Origin: an uncultured Erysipelotrichaceae bacterium
GTDB lineage: Bacteria; Bacillota_I; Bacilli_A; RF39; UBA660
Assembly (NCBI GenBank): GCA_902786275.1
Contig: CADACC010000005.1
Location: 1-46,500 of the forward strand
Length of the DNA: 46,500 nucleotides
Direction: 5' to 3'
In this document: piece after piece, positions 21,289 to 30,822 of the stretch
Numbering within the stretch: the first letter of the stretch is position 1
Layout: each line of letters opens with the position of its first letter
The notes under the pieces: generated by a model
Seen by the model: only the letters and a program-made list of their open reading frames with translations
Database searches by the model: none
Told to the model about the DNA's origin: nothing
Program-made: the position numbers and the translations under genes

Positions 21289-24200
21289 ATGGCTCAATTT
21301 AAAATACCAGAAAGTCCTACATTTAATTATTTAGACTTAAATAATCTACAAGGTATGGACTCTTGGGATACTAATCCTAACATAATGCGTTCAAGCGATA
21401 TGCTTAATATTGTTAAAAAAGAAGGATTACATCAAGTTAGACACAATATAAGACAATCATATTTAGTAGGTAATTATTCAGAAGTTCTAAGTGAAGACGA
21501 TGATATTCTATATCCTATTAAATATGTTGGTAAAATAGAAGAATATGATGATAACGGAAACACTGTTCCTTATTATATCAAAATATCTGAATACTTAGGT
21601 GAATATCAAAAAGTAAATGATTCTAGAATTTGTATTTCTGTCTGGGCTACACCTAATGTAAAAAATGTTAAATATGATATGACACAAATGCAAGGTTTTG
21701 AAAATTATCGTATTTCATATAAAATGATACCTTTTACAAATTATGGTAAAAGTGGAAACAGACAAGGACTTTATGAACACATTGAATTTGATGGTAAAGA
21801 AAGAGTGTTTACACCTATCGGAATATTATCATTCAATTGTTCTACTGTAAATACAACTGAGGTTGTAGGAGATGAAGTAAGAGATATTAAACAATTAAAC
21901 TTTGAAATTGAGAATGTTCTTGATAATCCTTACATACCTACTATTATTTATGGTTCAACTCCAGATGGTTTGGATTTTACTAAGTATGAATCAATTAACT
22001 TACTTAGTGATAAAAGAAAAGCACAATTTCTTGGTGATGGTACTTCAACAAATTATAAATTACCAGAACAAGACCTTGATGCTAGTTATTGCAAAGTAAG
22101 AATACTTCAAGCAGATGGTTCATTTAGTGATTTAACAAGTGGCTTTTCATTAGATGGAGATACAGGAGTAGTTACTTTCGATAATCCACCTAGTGCATCA
22201 CCAATTGACGGTAGAGATAATGTTATAATCGAATATAAAAAGAAACAAAGATTATCTCAAGCAAACACTATTGATTTTAGTACAACAGCAGGAGATAATA
22301 TGTTCGTGATGGATGTAAGTATTACTAATTCAGGAACAGACCCTAACGATAACACACAAACTTTGTTGACTATAACAACAAAATATTATGGCGGTTCTAA
22401 TTTTGATAATACGAAACACAACTTAACAAAAGGCAGCATAAAATTAACTTTACCTGGAAAAAATTATTTATTCAATATGACTTCTAGTAGTAGAGCAACT
22501 GTAAACAGTGGTGGAGAAGCAACTGAAACTCATACAACAGGTGTTAAAACAGATAAATTAACAGATGACTTTATGTGGAAAGCACAGTTTACAGCAACTT
22601 ATGTTGATAGTTCAAGTAGTACATCAAGCACAAATCAAGGTTCTGTTGCTGAAACAATAAGTAAAGGAGAAACTAATGTTCAAGGCTCAGGATTAAGTTG
22701 GATAGGTTTTAGATTAAGTGCTACGGCTAAAGGTACTGTTGGAACTAAAACTGATGGTTCTGATTCTTATTGGACTGTTACTGAAAATGTTCAGTTATGG
22801 GTGTCAAGAGCAGAATATTTACAATGTAACGCTGGAGATTTGTATGGTATAATTGATGGTTCAGAAATATATGCTGGCTCAACAGGTAATATGTATGGTA
22901 GTTCAACAATTTATCCGTCTAGTTCATTAAATGTATCTAAAAAGATACCTTATAGTTCTACTAAAACGAGTGCAAGTTTATCGGCTAAATTAAACTTTAA
23001 TCCGTATGTTGATTTAAGTGGAGTTAGATATTATTCTTTATCAGGTGGTTCAACTTCTATAGATTTACCTGAAATAACATTACCTACTACATCTCAAACT
23101 CAAACCGATGTAACTTTAACCGATGTTGGTACTACAACATATAGTGAAACAAATAAACCTATTACCAAAATAACTTATGAAAATATTGTGCCTGGTTCTG
23201 CTAGATTAGGATGTTATTATGGTGCTAAAGCAGTAACAGTTTATGGTTATGAATCAGATAGACGTGTGTTCGTTAGTGATGGAACAAATAAAGATACTTA
23301 TAGTGGTGTTACTTTAGATGGAACATCTTCAATATACTACTTCCCAGACGATAATTATAATGTTCTTGGTGAAGATACTGAGATACTAGGATATGCTCAA
23401 AAGCACGGATATTTATTGACATTCAAACGAGGAGAAGATTCAGTTTATGTCAGATATGGAACAACAAGAAATAATGATACGATATTCCCATCAACAGCAG
23501 TTACTAGAAATCTTCAAGTATTATCTAGACCAATTCAAATAAACGATGAAGTCTTAGTTGTAACTAGAAACGGTATTAAATCAGTAAACTTTATCAATAA
23601 CGAGGTTAGAGCAGAACTTAGAAGTTACTTTATAAATAACTATTTTGAGTTAAGTGCAGACTACAATTATGATAAAATGAGTTGGTTTGTTGATGATACT
23701 TTACTTCACATCTATCTTGACAAATACGAGTTCACTGCTGATTTAGTAGGAAAAAGTTATGTTAAAGAAGGTGTAGGTGCATCAGGAACAAGTAGTGCAT
23801 CAACGTTAGACTTCCAATACGAATGGTATGTATCAGAATATAATTGGATTGATAATAGACAAGTGCCTCAAATGGTAATATATCAACCTAAAGACTTTGA
23901 AAGACAAAACGAAGGTATTGTTTATGAAAGTCAAAGAGCAATTGGTTATGCTCCTGAAGGTATATATGAGTTCTTCTACAATGACTATAAAGTAGATGTA
24001 TTATTGAAAGCAAACAATAATCAACTTGAATATTATTATATTCCAATAAAGGCTCACTACATAACACCTTTCTTAAATATGGGTGCAATCAATGTTGCAA
24101 AAACAATCAAGTATGTTTATGTTGATACTCGTTCAAAAAACGGAGATATGTTCGCTATTGGATATATTGATGAGAACGGTGTTACAGAGACAATGCAAAA

Positions 24201-24444
24201 AGAATATACTCAAATTAATGATTATGAAACTAAATTTAGAAATAGTCAAATACCTTTCCCTAAATTAATTCAAATCAAGAGCAAAATAAGAAAGTTTATG
24301 AATGTTAAGTTATATCTTCAAAACCAAGCAGAATATGATAATGTTGATTATATTAAACAAGAAAATATTGCTAATTATGGTAATATGACATTCGATAGAA
24401 TCTTAATTCAATATCAAGTTGCTGGTAAATATAGAGGTGAATAA
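21289..24444 (+). CDS. Tail nozzle / stabilisation protein, 1051 aa (predicted)
   Basis: A large beta-rich protein following the adaptor gene. The N-terminus (FKIPESPTFNYLDLNNLQGMDSWDTNPNIMRSSDMLNIV) and the late repeats (GRDNVIIEYKK; SDRRVFVSDGTNKDTYSG; YFPDDNYNVLGED...ILGYAQKHGYLLTFKRGEDSVYVR) resemble podovirus tail-tube B/nozzle proteins with propeller-like strands. A Ser/Thr-rich section (residues about 340-620) looks like an inserted surface domain. The stop overlaps the next ATG. Function is inferred from size, composition and order (adaptor, nozzle, then ejection proteins). Confidence 0.65.
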   Translation: MAQFKIPESPTFNYLDLNNLQGMDSWDTNPNIMRSSDMLNIVKKEGLHQVRHNIRQSYLVGNYSEVLSEDDDILYPIKYVGKIEEYDDNGNTVPYYIKISEYLGEYQKVNDSRICISVWATPNVKNVKYDMTQMQGFENYRISYKMIPFTNYGKSGNRQGLYEHIEFDGKERVFTPIGILSFNCSTVNTTEVVGDEVRDIKQLNFEIENVLDNPYIPTIIYGSTPDGLDFTKYESINLLSDKRKAQFLGDGTSTNYKLPEQDLDASYCKVRILQADGSFSDLTSGFSLDGDTGVVTFDNPPSASPIDGRDNVIIEYKKKQRLSQANTIDFSTTAGDNMFVMDVSITNSGTDPNDNTQTLLTITTKYYGGSNFDNTKHNLTKGSIKLTLPGKNYLFNMTSSSRATVNSGGEATETHTTGVKTDKLTDDFMWKAQFTATYVDSSSSTSSTNQGSVAETISKGETNVQGSGLSWIGFRLSATAKGTVGTKTDGSDSYWTVTENVQLWVSRAEYLQCNAGDLYGIIDGSEIYAGSTGNMYGSSTIYPSSSLNVSKKIPYSSTKTSASLSAKLNFNPYVDLSGVRYYSLSGGSTSIDLPEITLPTTSQTQTDVTLTDVGTTTYSETNKPITKITYENIVPGSARLGCYYGAKAVTVYGYESDRRVFVSDGTNKDTYSGVTLDGTSSIYYFPDDNYNVLGEDTEILGYAQKHGYLLTFKRGEDSVYVRYGTTRNNDTIFPSTAVTRNLQVLSRPIQINDEVLVVTRNGIKSVNFINNEVRAELRSYFINNYFELSADYNYDKMSWFVDDTLLHIYLDKYEFTADLVGKSYVKEGVGASGTSSASTLDFQYEWYVSEYNWIDNRQVPQMVIYQPKDFERQNEGIVYESQRAIGYAPEGIYEFFYNDYKVDVLLKANNNQLEYYYIPIKAHYITPFLNMGAINVAKTIKYVYVDTRSKNGDMFAIGYIDENGVTETMQKEYTQINDYETKFRNSQIPFPKLIQIKSKIRKFMNVKLYLQNQAEYDNVDYIKQENIANYGNMTFDRILIQYQVAGKYRGE

Positions 24445-24740
24445 TGAACAATAAAACTTTTACACCAAAATATGACAATGATTTAATACCTAAATGGTAT
24501 TTTGAACAAACAATTGATAAAGAGATATTTATGGTGGGTGAAATAAGAACAATAATGGGTTCAATAATTCCCGATGGTTGGTTATTATGCAATGGAGATG
24601 AGATTTCAAGAACTCGTTATAAAAAATTATATAATGTAATAGGAACTTTATACGGAACGGGAGATGGTGTTTCAACATTTAATCTCCCTGAGTATGAAGA
24701 TGAAATAAATGTATTAGGTTATAAAATAATTAAATATTAA
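24444..24740 (+). CDS. Short tail collar-domain protein
   Basis: 98 residues. The core VGEIRTIMGSIIPDGWLLCNGDEISRTRYKKLYNVIGTLYGTGDGVSTFNLPE is a textbook phage tail-collar domain (PDGWLLCNG, Y..LY...GT.YG.GDG..TFNLP). The domain usually sits in tail-fibre tips; here it stands alone in a short protein coupled to the nozzle gene (start in its stop). It may cap the tail or bind a fibre. Confidence 0.85.
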   Translation: MNNKTFTPKYDNDLIPKWYFEQTIDKEIFMVGEIRTIMGSIIPDGWLLCNGDEISRTRYKKLYNVIGTLYGTGDGVSTFNLPEYEDEINVLGYKIIKY

Positions 24741-24752
24741 GGAGGAAAAAAT

Positions 24753-25571
24753 ATGGCTAGTACAGCAGCAGATATAATTGCTAGTGCTAAAGCTGAGGCT
24801 GAGGCTGCTAGACAAAGTGCAGTGGCTCAATTGAGTGGTTTAGGTACTGATTTAACAAACGCCTATAATACTCAACAACAAGCGACATCTGCTCTATATC
24901 AAAATCAATTAAATCAATTACAAAATGCTTACAATGCAGGAACAAAATCTGCCTATGGAAACTATATGGGCGAAAGACAACAATTGAATAATCAATTAAC
25001 TAGACTAGGACTTCAAAATACAGGTTATGGAGTAAGTCAAGGTTTACTATCAAGTTCTGCATACTCTAAAAATTTAGCAGGATTACAAAATGCTTATATG
25101 ACTAATCAAGCAAATTTAGGAGTTAAAGAACAACAAGCATTGGCTGATTTATATAGTGGCTATGCTAAGAATAAACTTAGTCTTGACCAATATATTTATG
25201 AGGCTGGAAGAAGTGCTTATGATAGAGCATATGCTAACTCATATCAAGCACAACAAGATGCTTTGAATTACGCCCTTCAACAACAAGCCCTATACGCTAG
25301 AAGTTATAGTGGTGGAGGAAGTTCTGGAGGAAGTTACAGTGAACCTGATTTAGGACAAAATAATGGCGATTGGTTTACAAACAATTTCGGTAGTTATGAA
25401 AACGCAAGAAAAATGGGTAGAGAAAAAGTAGCAACTATCTTAGAAAGTGGACTATCAAATGGATACATTAACCAGTCTCAAGCAGAAGAAATTATACGTA
25501 GAATTGGTTATAGCACTCCAGGAGGAGGAGGCAAAAGTTTCTCTGGCGGCGGTGGCGGCGGTGGAAGATAA
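24753..25571 (+). CDS. Ala/Gln-rich helical protein, probable internal or ejected virion protein
   Basis: 272 residues: an Ala-rich N-terminus (ADIIASAKAEAEAARQSAVAQL), long Gln/Asn/Ala-rich helices (YNTQQQATSALYQNQLNQLQNAYNAGT...), then a Gly/Ser-rich flexible region and a poly-Gly C-terminus (GGGGKSFSGGGGGGGR). The composition resembles podovirus ejection proteins stored inside the head that assemble a conduit during infection. It is placed between the nozzle and a 1735-residue protein, like small/large ejection protein pairs. AAGGAGG precedes the ATG. Confidence 0.62.
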   Translation: MASTAADIIASAKAEAEAARQSAVAQLSGLGTDLTNAYNTQQQATSALYQNQLNQLQNAYNAGTKSAYGNYMGERQQLNNQLTRLGLQNTGYGVSQGLLSSSAYSKNLAGLQNAYMTNQANLGVKEQQALADLYSGYAKNKLSLDQYIYEAGRSAYDRAYANSYQAQQDALNYALQQQALYARSYSGGGSSGGSYSEPDLGQNNGDWFTNNFGSYENARKMGREKVATILESGLSNGYINQSQAEEIIRRIGYSTPGGGGKSFSGGGGGGGR

Positions 25572-25581
25572 GGTGATATAA

Positions 25582-28500
25582 ATGAGTTGGATAAGAGATA
25601 GATTAGGATTGAAAGAATCAAAATCACAATCTAATGAAGATAAATACGGAATTAGAGCCAGATTAGGCTTGTCAAATTTTGCATCGAGAAATCAAAATGT
25701 GGACAACTTATCATCTCAACGCAATTTCGCTGCACAAAAATTAGAGGAATCTCGTAAGAAATATCAAGATTATTTACAAGAGGAGACCAAAGACACGAGA
25801 GCGTTGAAAGCGTCTCCTTTTTCAACACCTGTTCAAGATTTGACTAAACAACAAACACCTCAAATGGTTGAAATTGCTCAAAAACAAGCACAAGCATTAG
25901 ACCAAGCAGTCAAAAGTCAACAGGCTCAAGAACTTAAACAAGATATAAGAGAAAAACAAAGTGAATATAATTATGCTAATTATTTGAAAAATGTTCAAGA
26001 TGTTGAAAATATGGATGTTAATGTAGGACAAAAAATACTTAACCCCGTTACATCAGCAGCACGAGATTTATTGAACCTAGATAAACTTGACCCCGAGTCA
26101 CAATACTATTATGATAAACAAGGTAACAAAAGTTATCTTCCTACAAAACAAAGTTTAAAACAACAAAAGATTAAATCTGAAACAACTTCAAAAATAGGTA
26201 AAGTTTATGACCAAGTTGTTTATAATATAAGTAAATCAGCAATATCAAAAGGTATTGATTTGGTTGCTCCAGGTGCAGGTAGTTTAATGTACTACGGAGA
26301 TATCTTCTTAGATTCAACTGACGAAGCCAAGCAACAAGGATTCAACAATGCTCAAGCCATTGGATATGCAACAGGTGTAACATTCTTTGCACACGAGTTA
26401 GATAAAGTAATTGGTACAATGGGTGGTTTAAGCACAGGAAATGAAAACGCTTTAACTCAAGGTATGGATAAATTAATATTCAAATTAACTAAGAATAAAG
26501 CCGTATCTACTATTTTAAGTAATATGGGTAGTGAAGCAATTAGTGAATTTGCAGAAGAATATGCAGACAATAATCTCAAATACTTGATTAATGCAGATGC
26601 TAGTGATTATGATTCTTTCTTTGATATGTTAGGTAAAACTTTTCCTGATGCAGTACACGCAGGTTTAATTGGTGGTATTTCAGGTGGTGTTGGTGGAGTA
26701 TTTGAAAACATATCTAATGCAGAAGAAATGAGAGAAAGAAAACAAGCCCTAGATGATTATGCAGAAACTTTAAAAGAGTTAAAACCTCAAACTCCACTTG
26801 AAGCCGAGTTCAAAGAAAATGAACTTGCTAAAGTTGAAGAAGCACAACGAGAGATTAATCAAAGAGAACAAGAAGTTACAGAACAATCACAAGAAGACTT
26901 AACTAAATTAAGTGATGACGAACTTAAAAATTTAAGATATCAATCAGAGTTGTTTGGTCAAGATATAGGTGATATTGAAAACGAATTACAAAGTAGACAA
27001 CAACCACAAGAAGCAAAAACAGAAGAAACTGCGTCTAAAGAAGAAACAACAAGCAAGGTTGCATCTAAGGAAGAACAAAAAGAAAAATCTACATTAGAAA
27101 AAGCAAAAGAAACAGGTTTAATATCAGAAGAACGAGAACGAAATATTAAAATACAAGATGCACATCTTAAAACTCAAGCAGAAAGAATAATCAAACAAAA
27201 TAATTCTTTAGAACCTGTTGAAGGTGGTTTAACTTATAAAGAATTAGAGCAAGTAAAAAAGAAATTGACTAGTAATTATAAAGGAAAAGAAGTAATTGTT
27301 GACGGTAAAGAAGCAAAAGTAAAAAGTACACAATATGGTAAAGTTACTGTTGAGTTTAAAGATGGAACAACCAAAACAGTATTAAAAGATGATATCAAAA
27401 GCAATTTAAATGCTAAAATAGATATTAATTCATTAGTGTTTAATAATGAAAAAGTCAAGGATATTAATAATGAAATTAAACAAAAATCAAAACCTAAAAC
27501 TGATATCAAAAACGGTGAAAAAGTAATTGATAATATTGCCAAAAATGACAAAGAAAAAGAAACTTTAACTAAAATGTTTTCTGAGCCATCAAAGAATAAA
27601 ACAACAGTTACTGTTGACGATACAAAAATAATAACTCCATCAGAAACAATTAGAAATGCAGATGAAGCAACTGTTGAGAAAGCAATTAAAGATACTGTAT
27701 CTGAAAGTGAACGTAAACAAGTAGAAAAAGAAGATAAAGGTAGACGTGAAAGTCTTCAAAAGATATATGATAAATTAGTAAAAGAAGGCAACGAAGAAGG
27801 TGCTGCCTATGCTAAAGACCAATTAGAGAATAACTTATATGATGTTAGACATAGTAGATACGAAGTTTTCAAAGAGAAATTAAAGATGATGGAAGACCCA
27901 GAAGATTATTACAAAAAATTTCGCGAGGACTTCAATAAAGCACTTGAAAAAGGAGATTTAACTGTTAAAGAAACACAACAATTTCAAGATAAAATTATTG
28001 CTTTAACAAGTTATTTCGGAAATTATGGTTCTAAATCATACAACGGAACTATTGCCAATGAGTTAAACACTCAATTTGGTGAACTAGGTACTACCCCTGC
28101 TCAAATACTAGAAGCAAGAAGACAATTCTATAATGAACATCCTGAATATATTGCTAGAAAAGTTAGTCACGTTTTAAAGAATATGTATAATGAGCAACTT
28201 AAAAAACACGAAGGAGATATTGCTTGGAAACAAGCAAACAACCCTTTGAATGAGAACTCACCATATCACTTAAACGATAGTCAATTTGGTTTTCTTGAAA
28301 AAGAAGGAAATGAGTTGGCTAAAATAGAAGATAAAACATCTTTAGAGTATTTAAAGAAAGAAACTGCATTAAATAATTATATTCAAGACCTTTATCGTGA
28401 TACTGAATATGGTAATAAATTAGATTCTATTACAAAAAAGATTAAAGGAATAACTATTACAAATGTATTAGCATCTCCTCGTATATGGGTTCAAAATATT

Positions 28501-30789
28501 AAGGGAAACTTCGTAAATATGGCTCAATTCAAAATATTAGATAATCTACCTGCTGTCTTAACGGATAAAATAATATCTTCTAAAACAGGTATTAGAACAA
28601 GAGGTATAAGTTTTCAAGGAGATGTTGTTGAAGGTTCACGAGCATTTAAACAAGGTGTATTTGATTCTTGGTATGAATTCAAACACGATGTAAGTTTATC
28701 TAAATTTGCTAGTAAATATACAAATAAAAAGACAGGTTCTCTAGGAGATAAAGATTTCGGAAGAACTTTTGATAACGATACTAAAGTTGGAAAAGCACTT
28801 AATGATTATCAAAGATTTGTTAATTTTGCTTTAACACTTGGAGATAGACCTTTTGCTAATATGTATTATGAACAATCAATCTATAATCAAAGAATGAGTA
28901 ACGCTTTAATTGCTGCTCAAAAGAATAGTAAAAATACTATTTATAAAGATAATTATGAAATAGACAATGAATTACATAAAGTTTCTTATTATGACCAAGA
29001 TGGTATGCTTCACAGTGGAGAAGTAATGAATGATTCTCAATACAAAGAGTTTATGAAAACAGCAGAAGTTCAAGATATTACAGTTGAAATGTGCGAAATT
29101 GCTGAAAAAGAAGCACTTGAAAATACATATCAAAATGATAATAGTGTTACAAGAGCAGCATTAAAAATGAAAAGTGCATTGAATGATGTATTTCATATAG
29201 GTAATTATGGTTTCGGTGATATGTTACTTAAATTCACTAGAACAGGTAGTAATATGGCTAAAGCACTATATGAACATTCTCCTTTAGAAGCAATTACTGT
29301 TTATAAAGACATTAAAGCATATAATGCAAATGTTAAAAACGGAACAGTTACTCCACAACTTCAACATAAATTAGCCAGTGATATTGGTAAATTAATCGGT
29401 GGAGCGATGACTACAACTATTGTAGCAGCATTGAATTGGAGTATGGGTATTGAAGATGACGAAGATAAAGATAAAATTAAATCATTCAAAGAATCAACAC
29501 TAGGTTCAAGAAGTTATTCTGTTAAATTGCCAGGACTTAACTACAATTACAAAATAACATCTGATAGTACAATTGGTTCATTAATGCGTTTAGGTATTGA
29601 TGCACAACAACTTTACGATAGAACAGGTTCTGCTCTTGATACTTTCTTTGGTTCAGCCACTCCATTTATGAATGAACTTATTGATAACTCATTTATGGAG
29701 AGTATATTAGGATTAGGAACAAGTTATTCTGACCCTCTTGATAATATTGCTAGAAAAATAGCATCGCAACCTGCTAACTTAATACCTTCTGCGGCTAAAG
29801 ATTTATCTTATGCTTTCGATGGTTTTATAGATAGAACTACATACGATAAAAACGTAGGTCAATATATGATAAATCAAATAGTAAATAGGACGCCTTTAAG
29901 AAAGCATACTCTATCTGCTAAAAAGACTGCTTGGGGAGAAAATAAAAAAGTAGGTGGTGATATTCTTGCCTCTGCTTGGAATACTTTCTTACTTGGAGAT
30001 AGTTTAGCAAAAGTCAAAGATGACCCTATTGCTCAAGAAGTAGTTAATATTTATGTTGCAACAGGAAAAACAGATGCTATGCCTAACTTAAATAAACCAG
30101 ATAAAACAATAAAATATAACACTGAAGATATTGAACTAAACGAAAAAGAAAGAGATAAATATCAAACTACTTACGGTAGAACTGCTTATTCCGCTGTTAA
30201 AAAAGTAATGAATACATCTCAATACAAAAATGGAGATGAAGAATATAGATATAAATTATTGACTGAAGCCTACGATTATGCTAAAGAAAAAGCAACTCAA
30301 GAACTTATTGAAAGCAAAGGTAAAACTTTCTACAATGCTACTAAAAAAGACAATAAATACACTGAATATAAAAAGACAGTATATGAGGAAATTGTTGATA
30401 ATGACATTAGTGTAGAAGAAGCACAATATAAAAGAAATTATAGTGATTCATATAAATTAAAAACAAGTATAACTAAATGGGATAATTACAATACTATTGT
30501 TGAAGACATAAAAGCAATAAAAGAACAATATAGTACAGACAACGGATATGATTATAAAACAAGAAGTTATGCTGTTAAAACATATATCAGTAGATTACAA
30601 AATATGACACCTACTCAAAAAGCGATGTTATCTAAGTTAGAAAACAACAAAGGAGATTATACTTCTTATGATAATTCTATACTTAATTATTTGAAGACAT
30701 TAAATCTAACAGAAGACGAATTCAAATATATGTATGATAAACTTGGATTAGGTGGATATTGGAAGCAATACTACTACACTAAAAAATAA
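25582..30789 (+). CDS. 1735-aa probable internal virion / ejection protein
   Basis: The largest gene. The N-terminus contains a doubled motif (IRDRLGLKES, IRARLGLSNF), then Gln-rich helices (residues about 50-140), a hydrophobic Gly/Ala-rich region (about 225-375, AGLIGGISGGVGGVF), a charged coiled-coil linker (about 380-530) and a small SH3-like beta segment (about 565-605, GKEVIVDGKEAKVKSTQYGKVTVEFKDG). A long helical second half carries one membrane-like helix (IGGAMTTTIVAALNWSMG, about 1273-1290). No transglycosylase or peptidase motif was found. Size, mixed amphipathic helices and terminal position of the late block fit a large ejection protein. It ends at a shared bidirectional terminator. 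Confidence 0.65.
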   Translation: MSWIRDRLGLKESKSQSNEDKYGIRARLGLSNFASRNQNVDNLSSQRNFAAQKLEESRKKYQDYLQEETKDTRALKASPFSTPVQDLTKQQTPQMVEIAQKQAQALDQAVKSQQAQELKQDIREKQSEYNYANYLKNVQDVENMDVNVGQKILNPVTSAARDLLNLDKLDPESQYYYDKQGNKSYLPTKQSLKQQKIKSETTSKIGKVYDQVVYNISKSAISKGIDLVAPGAGSLMYYGDIFLDSTDEAKQQGFNNAQAIGYATGVTFFAHELDKVIGTMGGLSTGNENALTQGMDKLIFKLTKNKAVSTILSNMGSEAISEFAEEYADNNLKYLINADASDYDSFFDMLGKTFPDAVHAGLIGGISGGVGGVFENISNAEEMRERKQALDDYAETLKELKPQTPLEAEFKENELAKVEEAQREINQREQEVTEQSQEDLTKLSDDELKNLRYQSELFGQDIGDIENELQSRQQPQEAKTEETASKEETTSKVASKEEQKEKSTLEKAKETGLISEERERNIKIQDAHLKTQAERIIKQNNSLEPVEGGLTYKELEQVKKKLTSNYKGKEVIVDGKEAKVKSTQYGKVTVEFKDGTTKTVLKDDIKSNLNAKIDINSLVFNNEKVKDINNEIKQKSKPKTDIKNGEKVIDNIAKNDKEKETLTKMFSEPSKNKTTVTVDDTKIITPSETIRNADEATVEKAIKDTVSESERKQVEKEDKGRRESLQKIYDKLVKEGNEEGAAYAKDQLENNLYDVRHSRYEVFKEKLKMMEDPEDYYKKFREDFNKALEKGDLTVKETQQFQDKIIALTSYFGNYGSKSYNGTIANELNTQFGELGTTPAQILEARRQFYNEHPEYIARKVSHVLKNMYNEQLKKHEGDIAWKQANNPLNENSPYHLNDSQFGFLEKEGNELAKIEDKTSLEYLKKETALNNYIQDLYRDTEYGNKLDSITKKIKGITITNVLASPRIWVQNIKGNFVNMAQFKILDNLPAVLTDKIISSKTGIRTRGISFQGDVVEGSRAFKQGVFDSWYEFKHDVSLSKFASKYTNKKTGSLGDKDFGRTFDNDTKVGKALNDYQRFVNFALTLGDRPFANMYYEQSIYNQRMSNALIAAQKNSKNTIYKDNYEIDNELHKVSYYDQDGMLHSGEVMNDSQYKEFMKTAEVQDITVEMCEIAEKEALENTYQNDNSVTRAALKMKSALNDVFHIGNYGFGDMLLKFTRTGSNMAKALYEHSPLEAITVYKDIKAYNANVKNGTVTPQLQHKLASDIGKLIGGAMTTTIVAALNWSMGIEDDEDKDKIKSFKESTLGSRSYSVKLPGLNYNYKITSDSTIGSLMRLGIDAQQLYDRTGSALDTFFGSATPFMNELIDNSFMESILGLGTSYSDPLDNIARKIASQPANLIPSAAKDLSYAFDGFIDRTTYDKNVGQYMINQIVNRTPLRKHTLSAKKTAWGENKKVGGDILASAWNTFLLGDSLAKVKDDPIAQEVVNIYVATGKTDAMPNLNKPDKTIKYNTEDIELNEKERDKYQTTYGRTAYSAVKKVMNTSQYKNGDEEYRYKLLTEAYDYAKEKATQELIESKGKTFYNATKKDNKYTEYKKTVYEEIVDNDISVEEAQYKRNYSDSYKLKTSITKWDNYNTIVEDIKAIKEQYSTDNGYDYKTRSYAVKTYISRLQNMTPTQKAMLSKLENNKGDYTSYDNSILNYLKTLNLTEDEFKYMYDKLGLGGYWKQYYYTKK

Positions 30790-30822
30790 AAAGAACAAGA
30801 AATTAATCTTGTTCTTTTTTTC
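30788..30822. terminator. Bidirectional terminator between converging transcription units
   Basis: AAAAAGAACAAG (30788-30799) pairs with CTTGTTCTTTTT (30808-30819), with A/T tracts on both sides, so it works in both directions. The stop of the leftward gene (30803-30805) lies inside the loop and the stop of the rightward gene (30787-30789) touches the stem. Confidence 0.92.

Noticed and set aside
24444-24740. Truncated tail fibre pseudogene
   Set aside because: The collar domain is intact, coupled to the upstream gene, and has a normal stop; a short stand-alone protein is more likely.
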